Source of the DNA: CAZQGO01 sp964593065
Lineage (GTDB): Bacteria; Oederibacteriota; JAAXVQ01
Reading direction: 5' to 3'
Assembly (NCBI GenBank): GCA_964593065.1
Contig: CAZQGO010000011.1
Span: 24,965 to 88,964 of the forward strand
Length of the DNA: 64,000 bases
Part shown: positions 41,061-48,594 of the stretch, one piece after another
Layout of the letters: each line of letters starts with the position of its first letter
How positions within the stretch are numbered: the stretch's first letter is position 1
Made by a program: the position numbers and the translations under genes
The notes under the pieces: model-generated
Database searches by the model: none
Told to the model about the DNA's origin: nothing
What the model saw: the letters and a program-made list of their open reading frames with translations, nothing else

Positions 41061-41819
41061 TCAGGGCGAATCCGCTTCGATATCCCGGCCTGCGGGCCTG
41101 GGCGTCAAACCCAGGCGAAGGGCGATACGTTTCATGTCCTCCCAGACCTGGCGCTTGTTCTGGGGGTGATAGAGCAGGGCCGCGGGATGCAGGGTGGGAA
41201 ACACGGGGATCCCCTGAAAGACGAATTCGCGGCCGCGCAGGCGGCCGATGGGCTGGGTGCTTTCCAGCAAGGTCTGGGCGGCGAACGTTCCGAGCAGGCA
41301 GAGGGCCTCGGGCTTGAGCAGTTGCAGCTGCTGCAGGAGGTAAGGCCGGCAGGCCGCGATTTCTTCCGGGAGGGGATTGCGGTTCCCCGGCGGGCGGCAC
41401 TTCAATACGTTGCAGATGTAGACCTGTTCGCGTTGCAGGCCGATGGCCGCGATGATCCGGGTGAGCAGCTTGCCCGCGGCCCCGACAAAGGGCCGGCCCT
41501 CCCGGTCTTCCTCCGCGCCGGGGGCCTCGCCGATGAAAACCAGACGGGCGCGCGGATCGCCCTCCCCGAAAACGGTTTGGCGCCGGTCCCGGAATAAAAC
41601 ACATTTCTGACAGCCGGCCACGACCTCGGCCAGGCGGTCCAGCGGTTCGGAAGCGGCGGGACCTCCCGCGGTCCCCTGCCGGCGGGACCGCGGGCGCTCG
41701 GCCCGGCGCAGCGGCGGCCGGAAAAAACTCACCCCCGGCTCGCCTGCTTCCTCCAGCTGCCGCAGCAGCTTTTTCATTTCCGCCACGGTCGCCAGCAGCT
41801 GCTGCTTGGGAGTGCTCAT
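41061..41819 (-). CDS. Type-4 uracil-DNA glycosylase
   Basis: The 252-aa enzyme matches the iron-sulfur family-4 uracil-DNA glycosylases. The N-terminal ~65 residues are a helical, charged extension. Then CQKCVLFRDRR supplies two cluster cysteines, FIGEAPGAEEDREGRPFVG is motif A, ICNVLKCRPPGNRNP and AACRPYL give the other cysteines, and PVFPTLHPAALLY carries the motif-B His. It removes uracil from deaminated DNA. The ATG overlaps the PorV-like gene's stop (ATGA), a surprising coupling of DNA repair to an outer-membrane protein. Confidence 0.92.
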   Translation of the reverse strand: MSTPKQQLLATVAEMKKLLRQLEEAGEPGVSFFRPPLRRAERPRSRRQGTAGGPAASEPLDRLAEVVAGCQKCVLFRDRRQTVFGEGDPRARLVFIGEAPGAEEDREGRPFVGAAGKLLTRIIAAIGLQREQVYICNVLKCRPPGNRNPLPEEIAACRPYLLQQLQLLKPEALCLLGTFAAQTLLESTQPIGRLRGREFVFQGIPVFPTLHPAALLYHPQNKRQVWEDMKRIALRLGLTPRPAGRDIEADSP

Positions 41820-42805
41820 GGTCTCTCCTCCGGAAGCCGGCGCGGCGGAAAATCAAGTATGAGGGAAAACAGATGGGTCAAACCGCTGCCGGGAAGGCGC
41901 TCGCCGGCCAGAGCGTAATCCAGGCGCGCCTGAAACAAGGGCTGCCGGATCATCACGACCCCCGCTCCGGCCGTGAAGCGCGCCTGATCCAGGCCCGCGC
42001 GCAGCGTCAGGACTTCCCAGGGCTGGTACTCCGCTCCGAGACGATAGCTGACCTGGGCCACCCCGGCGCCCGCATGGGAAAATTCGATCCCGCCTTCCGC
42101 GGCCACGCGCAGCCTCTCCGGCAGGACGCGCCACTCCACGCCGCCGCGCGTGCAGGTGGGCAGGCGGTCCACATGCCCGTCGGGCCAGGACAAGACGCTG
42201 TAGAGGTCCTGCAGCACGAGCCCCCAGCGAATCGCGTCGATCCGGTGCCAGACGGCCAAATCCCAACCGCTGCCCAGGGCGGAATCGGCGTCCAGGTTCT
42301 GATTCAGGATCTTGAAATTGCACCCCACGGCGATATCTTCGGACACCTGCGAGGCCGCCGACAGGATATAGGCATTGTCGGAGGCGCCGAACAGATAATC
42401 CGGCTCCGGGCGGTTGTACGTCCGGGCTTCAATGTTTTCGCCGGCGGAAAAATGGATCCAGGACAGCCCCAAAGCGAACTGCCGGGGCCCGGTGCCCCAG
42501 CGGCCCGTTTGCACGTAATTCAAGAAATTCAAGGCCCGTTCCTCGCCGAGCACGGCGGTTTGCGCGCTCAGGCCGGAGCCGGCGAGAGCGGCCAGGGCCG
42601 CCGGGTTCCAGTAGGCGGCGGTGGCGTCCGTCACCGCCGCCGTGTAGGCGTTCCCCATGCCCAAGGCGCGGGCGCCGATCCCGTCCCGGAGATAGGGCGA
42701 GGCGCCTCCGCTGGTTCCCGTCGCCGCGGCCGCCGCTCCGGGCAGAGCCAGGGAGCAAACCACGGCCAGGACCCGTTGCCATGAAGTGCGTGCCGCGTTG
42801 GGCAT
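41816..42805 (-). CDS. PorV/PorQ-family outer-membrane protein (copy A)
   Basis: The 329-aa protein has a signal peptide (VLAVVCSLALPGAAAAA) and the hallmark N-terminal motif of PorV/PorQ (UPF0164-like) barrels: GIGARALGMGNAYTAAVTD followed by AAYWNPAALAAL. The rest has FadL-like strand pattern, with GLSWIHFSAGENIEARTY, DYLFGASDNAYILSAASQV and GAEYQPWEVLTLRAGLDQARF. In type IX secretion PorV receives cargo and hands it to the cell surface. It follows a subtilase gene by 28 nt, the same order as at 52.7-55.4 kb. The ATG at 42805 is chosen for its signal peptide; an ATG at 42829 is possible. Confidence 0.82.
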   Translation of the reverse strand: MPNAARTSWQRVLAVVCSLALPGAAAAATGTSGGASPYLRDGIGARALGMGNAYTAAVTDATAAYWNPAALAALAGSGLSAQTAVLGEERALNFLNYVQTGRWGTGPRQFALGLSWIHFSAGENIEARTYNRPEPDYLFGASDNAYILSAASQVSEDIAVGCNFKILNQNLDADSALGSGWDLAVWHRIDAIRWGLVLQDLYSVLSWPDGHVDRLPTCTRGGVEWRVLPERLRVAAEGGIEFSHAGAGVAQVSYRLGAEYQPWEVLTLRAGLDQARFTAGAGVVMIRQPLFQARLDYALAGERLPGSGLTHLFSLILDFPPRRLPEERP

Positions 42806-42833
42806 GCCGGGATTCCCACCTTTGCGCATGCGG

Positions 42834-44513
42834 TTAATTGCCGACCGCGATCTTGTTCGTATATCTCGTCCCGTCGATTTCCAGGCAATACGGATAGACG
42901 CCGTTGGCCACGGGATGCCCCAAGTCATTGCGTCCGTCCCATCCGATCACGCCGCCGGGCCATAGGGCCGCGGCGGGTATTTCCTGGTCGTGCACCAGTT
43001 TTCCCAGCGCATCAAAAATCCGCAGCCGGGCGCCGGAGACGGTCTGGCCGCCGCGGATGGGCAGCAGGATGTAGGTCATTTCGCCCACACCGGGCCGGAA
43101 CGGATTCGGATAGTTGTACGACGCGGGCCCGGAGCTTTTGGGCTGAAAGGTGGTGGCCAGCGTCAAGGCGCGGTACAGGTTCATCCGGCCCCAGCCGAGG
43201 TAGGGATTCCATCCCTGGGAGTAGTAGAAAATCCCGGTCTTGTCCGCCGTGGCGGTCAAGCGACTTCGGACCTCTTCGGGGCTCAACCCGGGATCCTGCG
43301 TCAACAACATGGCGGCGGCGCCGGCGACCATGGGCGCGGCCATGGACGTTCCGGCTTGCCCGGCATAGGTCCCTACCCCGGCGTTGGGAAAGGTGCTGTA
43401 AACGGCCTGCGCGAAATCGCCGGAGGCGGAGGGCACGCCTCCGGGAGCGGCCAGGTCGATGAAGTCCCCGTACTCGGAGTACCAGGCGCGCGCGCCCGTC
43501 GAATCGCAGGCGGCCACCGCGATGACGCTGCCGTAGGCCGCCGGATAAATGACGGGATTGTACGGCCGGCCGTAATCATCCACCGCATCGTTGCCGGCCG
43601 AGGCCACCACCACGCAGCCGCGGTTGAAAACGTTCTGGATCGCGTCCTGCAGGACCTGTCCGGCGGCCGTCCCGCCGGAACTTAAGTTCATGACCCGGGC
43701 GCCGTGATCCGCCGCCCACAGCAGGCCGCGGGCAATGTCATAATCGTAGCTCACCCCGTCCGAGGAAAAAACGCGTACGGGCATCAGGCGGACGGAATCG
43801 GCGCAGGCCGTGCCGGCGATGCCCAGGTGGTTGTTGGTGCTGGCGGCGGCGATGCCGGCCACGTGGGTCCCGTGACCGTAATACGGGTCTCCGGCCCCGG
43901 CCGGATCTTCGTTCCCGTTTTGCGCGGGATCCACGTAATCCACGCCCGCCACCAGGCGCGCGGCCAAGTCCTCGTGGGCCAGCATGATCCCCGTGTCCAC
44001 GATGGCGATCGTGACCGGCGCGCCGGCAGGCAGCAAGCTTTCGGCGAACACGCGGTCCGCCTGGATCTGCTCCAGCCACCATTGCTTGCCTGCCTGGTAT
44101 TCCGGATCGTCGGGGCCCTGCAGCAGGGGCGCGAGCAGCCGGCGCTGGTAATTCGGCTCCACGTACCGGATCAGCGGCGAGGCCAACAGCCGCCGGATGA
44201 TCTCGCCCGAATTGTGGCCGGCAGGCACGCGCACGCGCGTGACCGCGAGGGGCTCCAGGGTCCCGAGAATCTCCAAGCCCTCGCGGGTCAGGAGGGTACG
44301 CTGCAGGTTTTGGGGCGTCGCGGAGGACAAGGACAAGCGCCGAGCTTCGGCGGCCAGCGTTTCCGCGGCCGGCCGGGCCGCGAATTTTACCAGGAGTTCT
44401 TGGGGACGGGCATCCTGTGGGCCCGGCGGACGGGCGCCGGCCGTGCCGCCCAACAGCAGCAGCACGCCCAGCCAGAAGGCCGTGGAAATCCGGCGGGATA
44501 AAATCACGCGCAA
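42834..44513 (-). CDS. Secreted subtilisin-like protease (S8) with YNYPNPF C-terminal module (copy A)
   Basis: The product (559 aa from the TTG at 44513) has a signal peptide (STAFWLGVLLLLGGTAGA), a prodomain (about 35-150, ELLVKFAARPAAETL) and a subtilase domain: Asp in AIVDTGIMLAHEDL, His in YGHGTHVAGIAA, Ser in GTSMAAPMVAGAA, oxyanion Asn in VASAGND. The C-terminal ~95 residues form a FlgD-Ig-like module, starting YNYPNPFRPGVGEM and including IGWDGRNDLGHPVANGVYPY. AAAGGGA precedes the TTG; a GTG 6 nt on is an alternative. It starts 17 nt after coaBC, so a housekeeping operon runs into an export cassette. Confidence 0.87.
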   Translation of the reverse strand: MRVILSRRISTAFWLGVLLLLGGTAGARPPGPQDARPQELLVKFAARPAAETLAAEARRLSLSSATPQNLQRTLLTREGLEILGTLEPLAVTRVRVPAGHNSGEIIRRLLASPLIRYVEPNYQRRLLAPLLQGPDDPEYQAGKQWWLEQIQADRVFAESLLPAGAPVTIAIVDTGIMLAHEDLAARLVAGVDYVDPAQNGNEDPAGAGDPYYGHGTHVAGIAAASTNNHLGIAGTACADSVRLMPVRVFSSDGVSYDYDIARGLLWAADHGARVMNLSSGGTAAGQVLQDAIQNVFNRGCVVVASAGNDAVDDYGRPYNPVIYPAAYGSVIAVAACDSTGARAWYSEYGDFIDLAAPGGVPSASGDFAQAVYSTFPNAGVGTYAGQAGTSMAAPMVAGAAAMLLTQDPGLSPEEVRSRLTATADKTGIFYYSQGWNPYLGWGRMNLYRALTLATTFQPKSSGPASYNYPNPFRPGVGEMTYILLPIRGGQTVSGARLRIFDALGKLVHDQEIPAAALWPGGVIGWDGRNDLGHPVANGVYPYCLEIDGTRYTNKIAVGN

Positions 44514-44530
44514 GGGTCCCTTTGTGGAGA

Positions 44531-45736
44531 TCAGGTTGGTTTCCGGTCCAGCAGGTTCTCCAACCGGTCGATCACGAGTCTGGCGATTTCGGTTTTCGGC
44601 TGCCGGGGAATTTCCCAACGCTGCCCCGCCGCATCCAGGAGCAGGGCGGAGGTCTCCTCCGAGCCGAAGGCATCCTCCGGGCCGGAGGCGCGGTTCACCA
44701 CGATGAGGTCCAGGTTTTTTGCCCGCAATTTTTCCCGTCCCGCCGGCTCCGGGTCTTCGTCCGTTTCCGCCGCAAAACCCACCAGCACCCGGCCGTTCTT
44801 TTGCCGCCCCATTTCCTCCAGGATGTCGGGATTCCGCTCCAACTCCAGCTGGCGGCGGCCGTTTTGCTTCTTCAGCTTGTCGGGGTGGGTCTCGGCGGGC
44901 CGATAGTCGGCGACGGCGGCGGCCGCGATGACGGCCTCCACCCCGGGAAACACCTCCCGCGCCTGCTGGTGCATTTCGCGCGCGGTGGTGACCCGCAGAA
45001 TCCGCACGCCTTCCGGCGGGTCCAGGGTCACGGGGCCGGAAAGCAGCGTCACCTCGGCGCCCCGGCGTTGGCATTCGGCCGCCAGGGCGTAGCCCATGCG
45101 GCCGCTGGAACGGTTCGAGAAAAACCGGACGGCATCCCACGGCTCCCGGGTGGGGCCGGCCGTGATCAGGATCTTTTTCCCCGACAGGCTGCCGCGCGCC
45201 TGCAGGAGGTCGCGGACCGAGGACAGGATCTCCGGCAGGGACGCCAGCCGGCCTTTGCCGGAGTCTTCGCAGGCCAAGGCCCCGGTCTGCGGCTCTACGA
45301 AGCGGTGGCCGCAGGCGGCCAGGCGCCGCACGTTTTCCCGGGTCAGGGGATTTTCCCACATGCGCGTGTTCATGGCGGGCGCCCACAGCACGGGGGCGGA
45401 AGTGTCGAGAAGGACGGCGCTCAACAGGTCGTCCGCCCTTCCCTGGGCGCAACGCGCCAGCAGATCCGCGGTCGCCGGAGCGACCACCACCGCCTCGGCC
45501 CACTGGGCCAGGCGGATATGGGGCAGCGCCGTTTGGGCGTCGGAAAACAGGTCGCTGGCCACAGGCCGGCCGGTCAGGGTGCGCAGGGTCAGGGGCGTGA
45601 TGAAACGGCAGGCGTTGGGCGTCATGACGGCGGTCACTTCCGCGCCCTCCCGCACGAGCAGCCGGGCCAGTTCCGCCGCCTTGTAGGCGGCGATGCTCCC
45701 GGAAATGCCCAGGATGATCCGCCGGCCGTACAACAT
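44531..45736 (-). CDS. coaBC: Bifunctional phosphopantothenoylcysteine decarboxylase/phosphopantothenate-cysteine ligase
   Basis: The 401-aa protein carries both halves. CoaC: ILGISGSIAAYKAAELAR, active-site His in LPHIRLAQWA, PAMNTRMW and the Cys in GALACEDSGKGRL. CoaB, from about residue 185: ILITAGPTREPWDAVRFFSN, SSGRMGYALA and AAAVADYRP, with KLKKQ near 284. Together they convert 4'-phosphopantothenate to 4'-phosphopantetheine for coenzyme A. It follows rpoZ by 5 nt in the standard gmk-rpoZ-coaBC order. Confidence 0.96.
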   Translation of the reverse strand: MLYGRRIILGISGSIAAYKAAELARLLVREGAEVTAVMTPNACRFITPLTLRTLTGRPVASDLFSDAQTALPHIRLAQWAEAVVVAPATADLLARCAQGRADDLLSAVLLDTSAPVLWAPAMNTRMWENPLTRENVRRLAACGHRFVEPQTGALACEDSGKGRLASLPEILSSVRDLLQARGSLSGKKILITAGPTREPWDAVRFFSNRSSGRMGYALAAECQRRGAEVTLLSGPVTLDPPEGVRILRVTTAREMHQQAREVFPGVEAVIAAAAVADYRPAETHPDKLKKQNGRRQLELERNPDILEEMGRQKNGRVLVGFAAETDEDPEPAGREKLRAKNLDLIVVNRASGPEDAFGSEETSALLLDAAGQRWEIPRQPKTEIARLVIDRLENLLDRKPT

Positions 45737-45741
45737 CGTCC

Positions 45742-45945
45742 CTAGTCCTCGGTCCCGGGTTGCGGGCTCTTCTCTTTTTCCTGCAGGTAGACCCGCAGCG
45801 CCGCGGTGGTGACTTTTTCGTTGGCCGCCAAGTCCACGGTGGCATCTCCGTCCGAGATCTTCTTGGCAATCACGGACATCAACGTCACCGCTTCATATTT
45901 GCTTCCGATCTTGTCGATGACTTTTTCAAAATTCAGGCTGTGCAT
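45742..45945 (-). CDS. rpoZ: RNA polymerase omega subunit
   Basis: The 67-aa protein fits RpoZ in size and pattern: FEKVIDKIGSKYEAVTLMSVIAKK-type helix at residues 6-29, then KVTTAALRVYLQEK near 44-57. Omega assists assembly and stability of RNA polymerase. Its place between gmk and coaBC supports the call. It starts 100 nt after gmk. Confidence 0.9.
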   Translation of the reverse strand: MHSLNFEKVIDKIGSKYEAVTLMSVIAKKISDGDATVDLAANEKVTTAALRVYLQEKEKSPQPGTED

Positions 45946-46045
45946 GCTGATTCCTTCCTCCCTGGCTCGAATGCCCGGTCCTTCCGGGCTTGGGGTTTAT
46001 TCCACCCGCCGCCTTGGGCCCGGCGGCCGCGGAAAACCGGGTGTT

Positions 46046-46624
46046 TTAGCGCGGGACCTGCCGGAGACGTTCGGCGGTAATAATGGCCTGGATCTGCTTG
46101 ACCGCCACCGGCAAACGTTGATTGACGACGACGTAATCGTATTGGGATGCCAACGCCAGCTCCCCGCGCGCGTGCCGCAGGCGCTGGCGGATGGTTTTTT
46201 GGCTGTCCGTGCCCCGCCCCCGCAGGCGTTCGGCCAGGACCCGCAGAGACGGCGGACGGACGAAAATCAGCACCGCTTCGGGCGCCTGGCGTTTCACGGC
46301 CAACCCGCCTTGCACGTCAATCACCAGGATCACGTCGCGGCCGGCGCTGCGCTGGCGCATGACTTCCGCCTTGGGCGTACCGTATCGGTGTCCGTGCACG
46401 ACCGCCCATTCCAAAAACAGCCTCCGCCGGATTCTCTCCTGAAAGGCCGCTCCGTCGAGGTAGAGATAATCCCGGCCCCGCCGTTCGCCGGGCCGGGGGA
46501 GGCGCGTGGTCGCGGAACGGCTGCGGACCAAACGCGGATCGTGGCGCAGGAGCGTCCGGCAGATGGTGGTCTTGCCGCCACCCGAAGGCGCGGATAAGAC
46601 GATCAACAGGCCGCGGCGCCTCAT
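46046..46624 (-). CDS. gmk: Guanylate kinase
   Basis: The 192-aa enzyme has P-loop LLIVLSAPSGGGKTTICRTL, then SRSATTRLPRPGERRGRDY in the GMP-binding region, LEWAVVHGHRYGTPKAEV, and VILVIDVQGGLAVK. It phosphorylates GMP to GDP. The ATG overlaps the remA stop (ATGA). The order yicC-remA-gmk is the classical one. Confidence 0.95.
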   Translation of the reverse strand: MRRRGLLIVLSAPSGGGKTTICRTLLRHDPRLVRSRSATTRLPRPGERRGRDYLYLDGAAFQERIRRRLFLEWAVVHGHRYGTPKAEVMRQRSAGRDVILVIDVQGGLAVKRQAPEAVLIFVRPPSLRVLAERLRGRGTDSQKTIRQRLRHARGELALASQYDYVVVNQRLPVAVKQIQAIITAERLRQVPR

Positions 46625-46923
46625 TTTTTCCTGCGCCCGGGCCGCAATTCCTGAGGCGGGTCCTCCGTGGCTTCGCCCGCAAACCGCTGGGAAATGGTCT
46701 CCGGCTGCAGGGCGGAAAGAACGACATGATCCGAATCGGTGACGATGATGGCCCGCGTCCTCCGGCCCTGGGTGGCGTCGACCAGTTTGCCGGCATGGTG
46801 CGCCTCTTCGCGCAGTCGCTTGACCGGAGAGGAGTCGGGCGCGATCACGGCCACCACTCGCTGGGCCACCACCACGTTTCCATACCCGATTTGGATCAGG
46901 GACAGGTTCATGTTGCTTTTCAT
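46621..46923 (-). CDS. remA: RemA/DUF370-family regulator
   Basis: The 100-aa protein matches RemA of Bacillus: SLIQIGYGNVVVAQRVVAVI, SSPVKRLREEAHHAGKLVDA, TQGRRTRAIIVTDSDHVVLS and ALQPETISQRF align across the whole domain. RemA forms ring-shaped oligomers that bind DNA and activates matrix and osmoprotection genes in B. subtilis; its role in other phyla is not established. The start is uncertain: ATG at 46923 is used, with GGGAGG 11 nt upstream; a GTG at 46935 is possible. It overlaps gmk by 4 nt. Confidence 0.92.
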   Translation of the reverse strand: MKSNMNLSLIQIGYGNVVVAQRVVAVIAPDSSPVKRLREEAHHAGKLVDATQGRRTRAIIVTDSDHVVLSALQPETISQRFAGEATEDPPQELRPGRRKK

Positions 46924-46998
46924 GCCGGAAGGCACCTCCCCCTTCGCAGCCGCCCCCTGGTTTCCGGCCCGCGGCGTGGCTGGGGGGTGGCGCGGGGC

Positions 46999-47862
46999 CT
47001 ATTCCAGATTTTGCGTCTGTTCGCGGATCTTTTCCAATTCCTCTTTTACGGCCACCACGCGGTGGACGATGGCGGCCTCTCCCGCCTTGGCGCCGATGGT
47101 ATTGGCTTCGCGGTTCATTTCCTGGAGCAAAAAATCCAGGCGCCGGCCCACCGGCTGGCGCATCCGCAAAAAAAGGCGCATTTGCGCAAGATGGGACAGT
47201 AAGCGAACCACTTCCTCGGTGATGTCTCCGCGGGCGCTGTTCGCCGCGCCTTCCGGTTGTCCGCGGCGGCCGGCCGCCGGGTCGGCAGCGGACCGAAGAG
47301 CCCGCCGGGCCAGTTGCCGGTTCCGGCGCCGCGCGCTTTTCTGGATTTCCAGCACCGTCCGGCGCACGGTCAGCATTCTCTGGCGCATGTCCGCGGACAG
47401 GCGGCGGCCTTCGGCCTGGCGCATGGCCCGCAATTTTCCCAAGGCCCGGGTCAAGGCCGTGTCCACCAGCCCCTGCAGCGCCTCGGCCCTGGCCGGCCGG
47501 TCCTCCAGGCGCACCACGCCCGGCAGGTTCGCAATCCAGCGCAAATCGGGCGCCCCCGGCAAGCGCAGGCGCGCGCCGGCAGCCCGCAGGGAGGCGGCGT
47601 ACTGCCGCGCCAAGGGGATGTCCACGACCGGCAGGCGCAGGCCCGGCGCGTGGTTCAACCAATTCACGCACACTTCCAGGTGTCCGCGCTTCACCGCGGC
47701 GCGCAGCTTTTGCTTCAAGTGCGCTTCCAGTCCCCAGAAACCGGACGGCAGGTTCAGGACCGCTTCAAAATACCGGTGATTGACGCTCTTCACTTCCACC
47801 GCAACACCCAGGCCCCTGGCCCGGGCCTCGCCGCGTCCGAACCCCGTCATGCTCAGGCTCAT
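46999..47862 (-). CDS. YicC/YloC family endoribonuclease
   Basis: The 287-aa protein fits the YicC family: SLSMTGFGRGEA at the N-terminus, VEVKSVNHRYFEAVLNLPSG near residues 22-41, and C-terminal GDITEEVVRLLSHLAQM, GRRLDFLLQEMNREANTIGAK and VVAVKEELEKIREQTQNLE. Homologues in E. coli and Bacillus are RNases acting on small RNAs or mRNA decay. A Gly/Arg-rich insertion lies at about 198-213. The ATG shares one base with the upstream small membrane gene's stop (TGATG). Confidence 0.94.
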   Translation of the reverse strand: MSLSMTGFGRGEARARGLGVAVEVKSVNHRYFEAVLNLPSGFWGLEAHLKQKLRAAVKRGHLEVCVNWLNHAPGLRLPVVDIPLARQYAASLRAAGARLRLPGAPDLRWIANLPGVVRLEDRPARAEALQGLVDTALTRALGKLRAMRQAEGRRLSADMRQRMLTVRRTVLEIQKSARRRNRQLARRALRSAADPAAGRRGQPEGAANSARGDITEEVVRLLSHLAQMRLFLRMRQPVGRRLDFLLQEMNREANTIGAKAGEAAIVHRVVAVKEELEKIREQTQNLE

Positions 47863-48101
47863 CAGGCATCCTGCTCCCGGCCGTTGCCCCGTCCCGGATA
47901 CAGGTCAATGGCCAGGGCGACTACAGCGCCCAAGCCCAGGAAGCCGAAAAGATAGGTGGCGGTGACGCCCACCAGGAGCCCCGCCCCCTGCCCCACTCCC
48001 AAGAGCAGGAATACGGCGGCCGCGGACAACACCGCCATTCCGATCAACAACAGTTTCACCTCGGCCCAGCTGGTGCTGGGAATTGCTGGTTTTACGGCCA
48101 T
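47862..48101 (-). CDS. Small two-helix membrane protein, unknown
   Basis: The 79-aa protein has two membrane helices (residues about 14-36 and 38-64, VKLLLIGMAVLSAAAVFLLLG and GAGLLVGVTATYLFGFLGLG) and a charged C-terminal tail GRGNGREQDA. The Gly pattern is vaguely like AtpZ/AtpI-type assembly proteins but no ATP synthase genes are near, so I leave it unnamed. It is the first gene of the yicC-coaBC operon, behind a strong promoter. Confidence 0.7.
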   Translation of the reverse strand: MAVKPAIPSTSWAEVKLLLIGMAVLSAAAVFLLLGVGQGAGLLVGVTATYLFGFLGLGAVVALAIDLYPGRGNGREQDA

Positions 48102-48147
48102 GGTTTAGTTGTATCCAGACGAGATTTGAAAAGGGCTTGAACCGCTT

Positions 48148-48175
48148 ATTCTATCAGTATTCCGGGTTTTGTCAA
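48148..48175 (-). promoter_or_regulatory. Strong sigma70-type promoter for the yicC-remA-gmk-rpoZ-coaBC operon
   Basis: On the minus strand a perfect TTGACA (48170-48175) and TAGAAT (48148-48153) are 16 nt apart. It lies about 47 nt before the first ATG. Confidence 0.75.
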
Positions 48176-48182
48176 CCCCATC

Positions 48183-48203
48183 TCCCGGCCGGGGCCGCCG
48201 GGA
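48183..48203 (-). terminator. Hairpin at the end of the RND operon
   Basis: TCCCGGC (48183-48189) and GCCGGGA (48197-48203) form a 7-bp stem just after the PII-like gene stop. No T-run follows on the minus strand, so termination is uncertain. Confidence 0.35.
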
Positions 48204-48209
48204 AAACGC

Positions 48210-48557
48210 CTAATAGATCGACCCGCAGGGTTGCACCAGCAGCTTGATGCCCTCGCCCGGGTAGCGCTTCCGGATCCGGGACACGTGTTCCGCGAGGCCG
48301 GTTTCCCAGGCCGCGGGGCCGGCAAACATGTACAGGGCGTTGACGGCGGGCCAGACCTCGTCGTTTAAATGCGGGCCAGAATGCCCGCTGCCTTTGACGT
48401 CCTCCCAGTGCGTATAGGCCCTGATCCCCATTTGCTCCAGCAATTCGGCCACGTCACTTTCCAGCGCCGCGTTGTACGCGAGCCAGTACAGGCGCAGATC
48501 CGGTGCCGGCCTCGCCTTGACCCGCCCGGATTTTTTGGGAGTGCCCGGATTTTTCAT
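48210..48557 (-). CDS. PG0541/PII-like protein associated with RND pump
   Basis: The 115-aa protein follows the RND transporter by 37 nt. YWLAYNAALESDVAELLEQMGIRAYTHW-type sequence (residues 24-51), VKGSGHSGPHLNDEVWPAVN and ALYMFAGPAAWETGL resemble PG0541-family transporter-associated proteins, which have a ferredoxin-like fold related to PII signalling proteins. A cytoplasmic sensor or regulator of the pump is the likely role. The Lys-rich N-terminal ~22 residues are not conserved. Confidence 0.75.
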   Translation of the reverse strand: MKNPGTPKKSGRVKARPAPDLRLYWLAYNAALESDVAELLEQMGIRAYTHWEDVKGSGHSGPHLNDEVWPAVNALYMFAGPAAWETGLAEHVSRIRKRYPGEGIKLLVQPCGSIY

Positions 48558-48594
48558 GTGCCACCTCTTTTTCGGCCGTCACGCGCGGCGGAGT

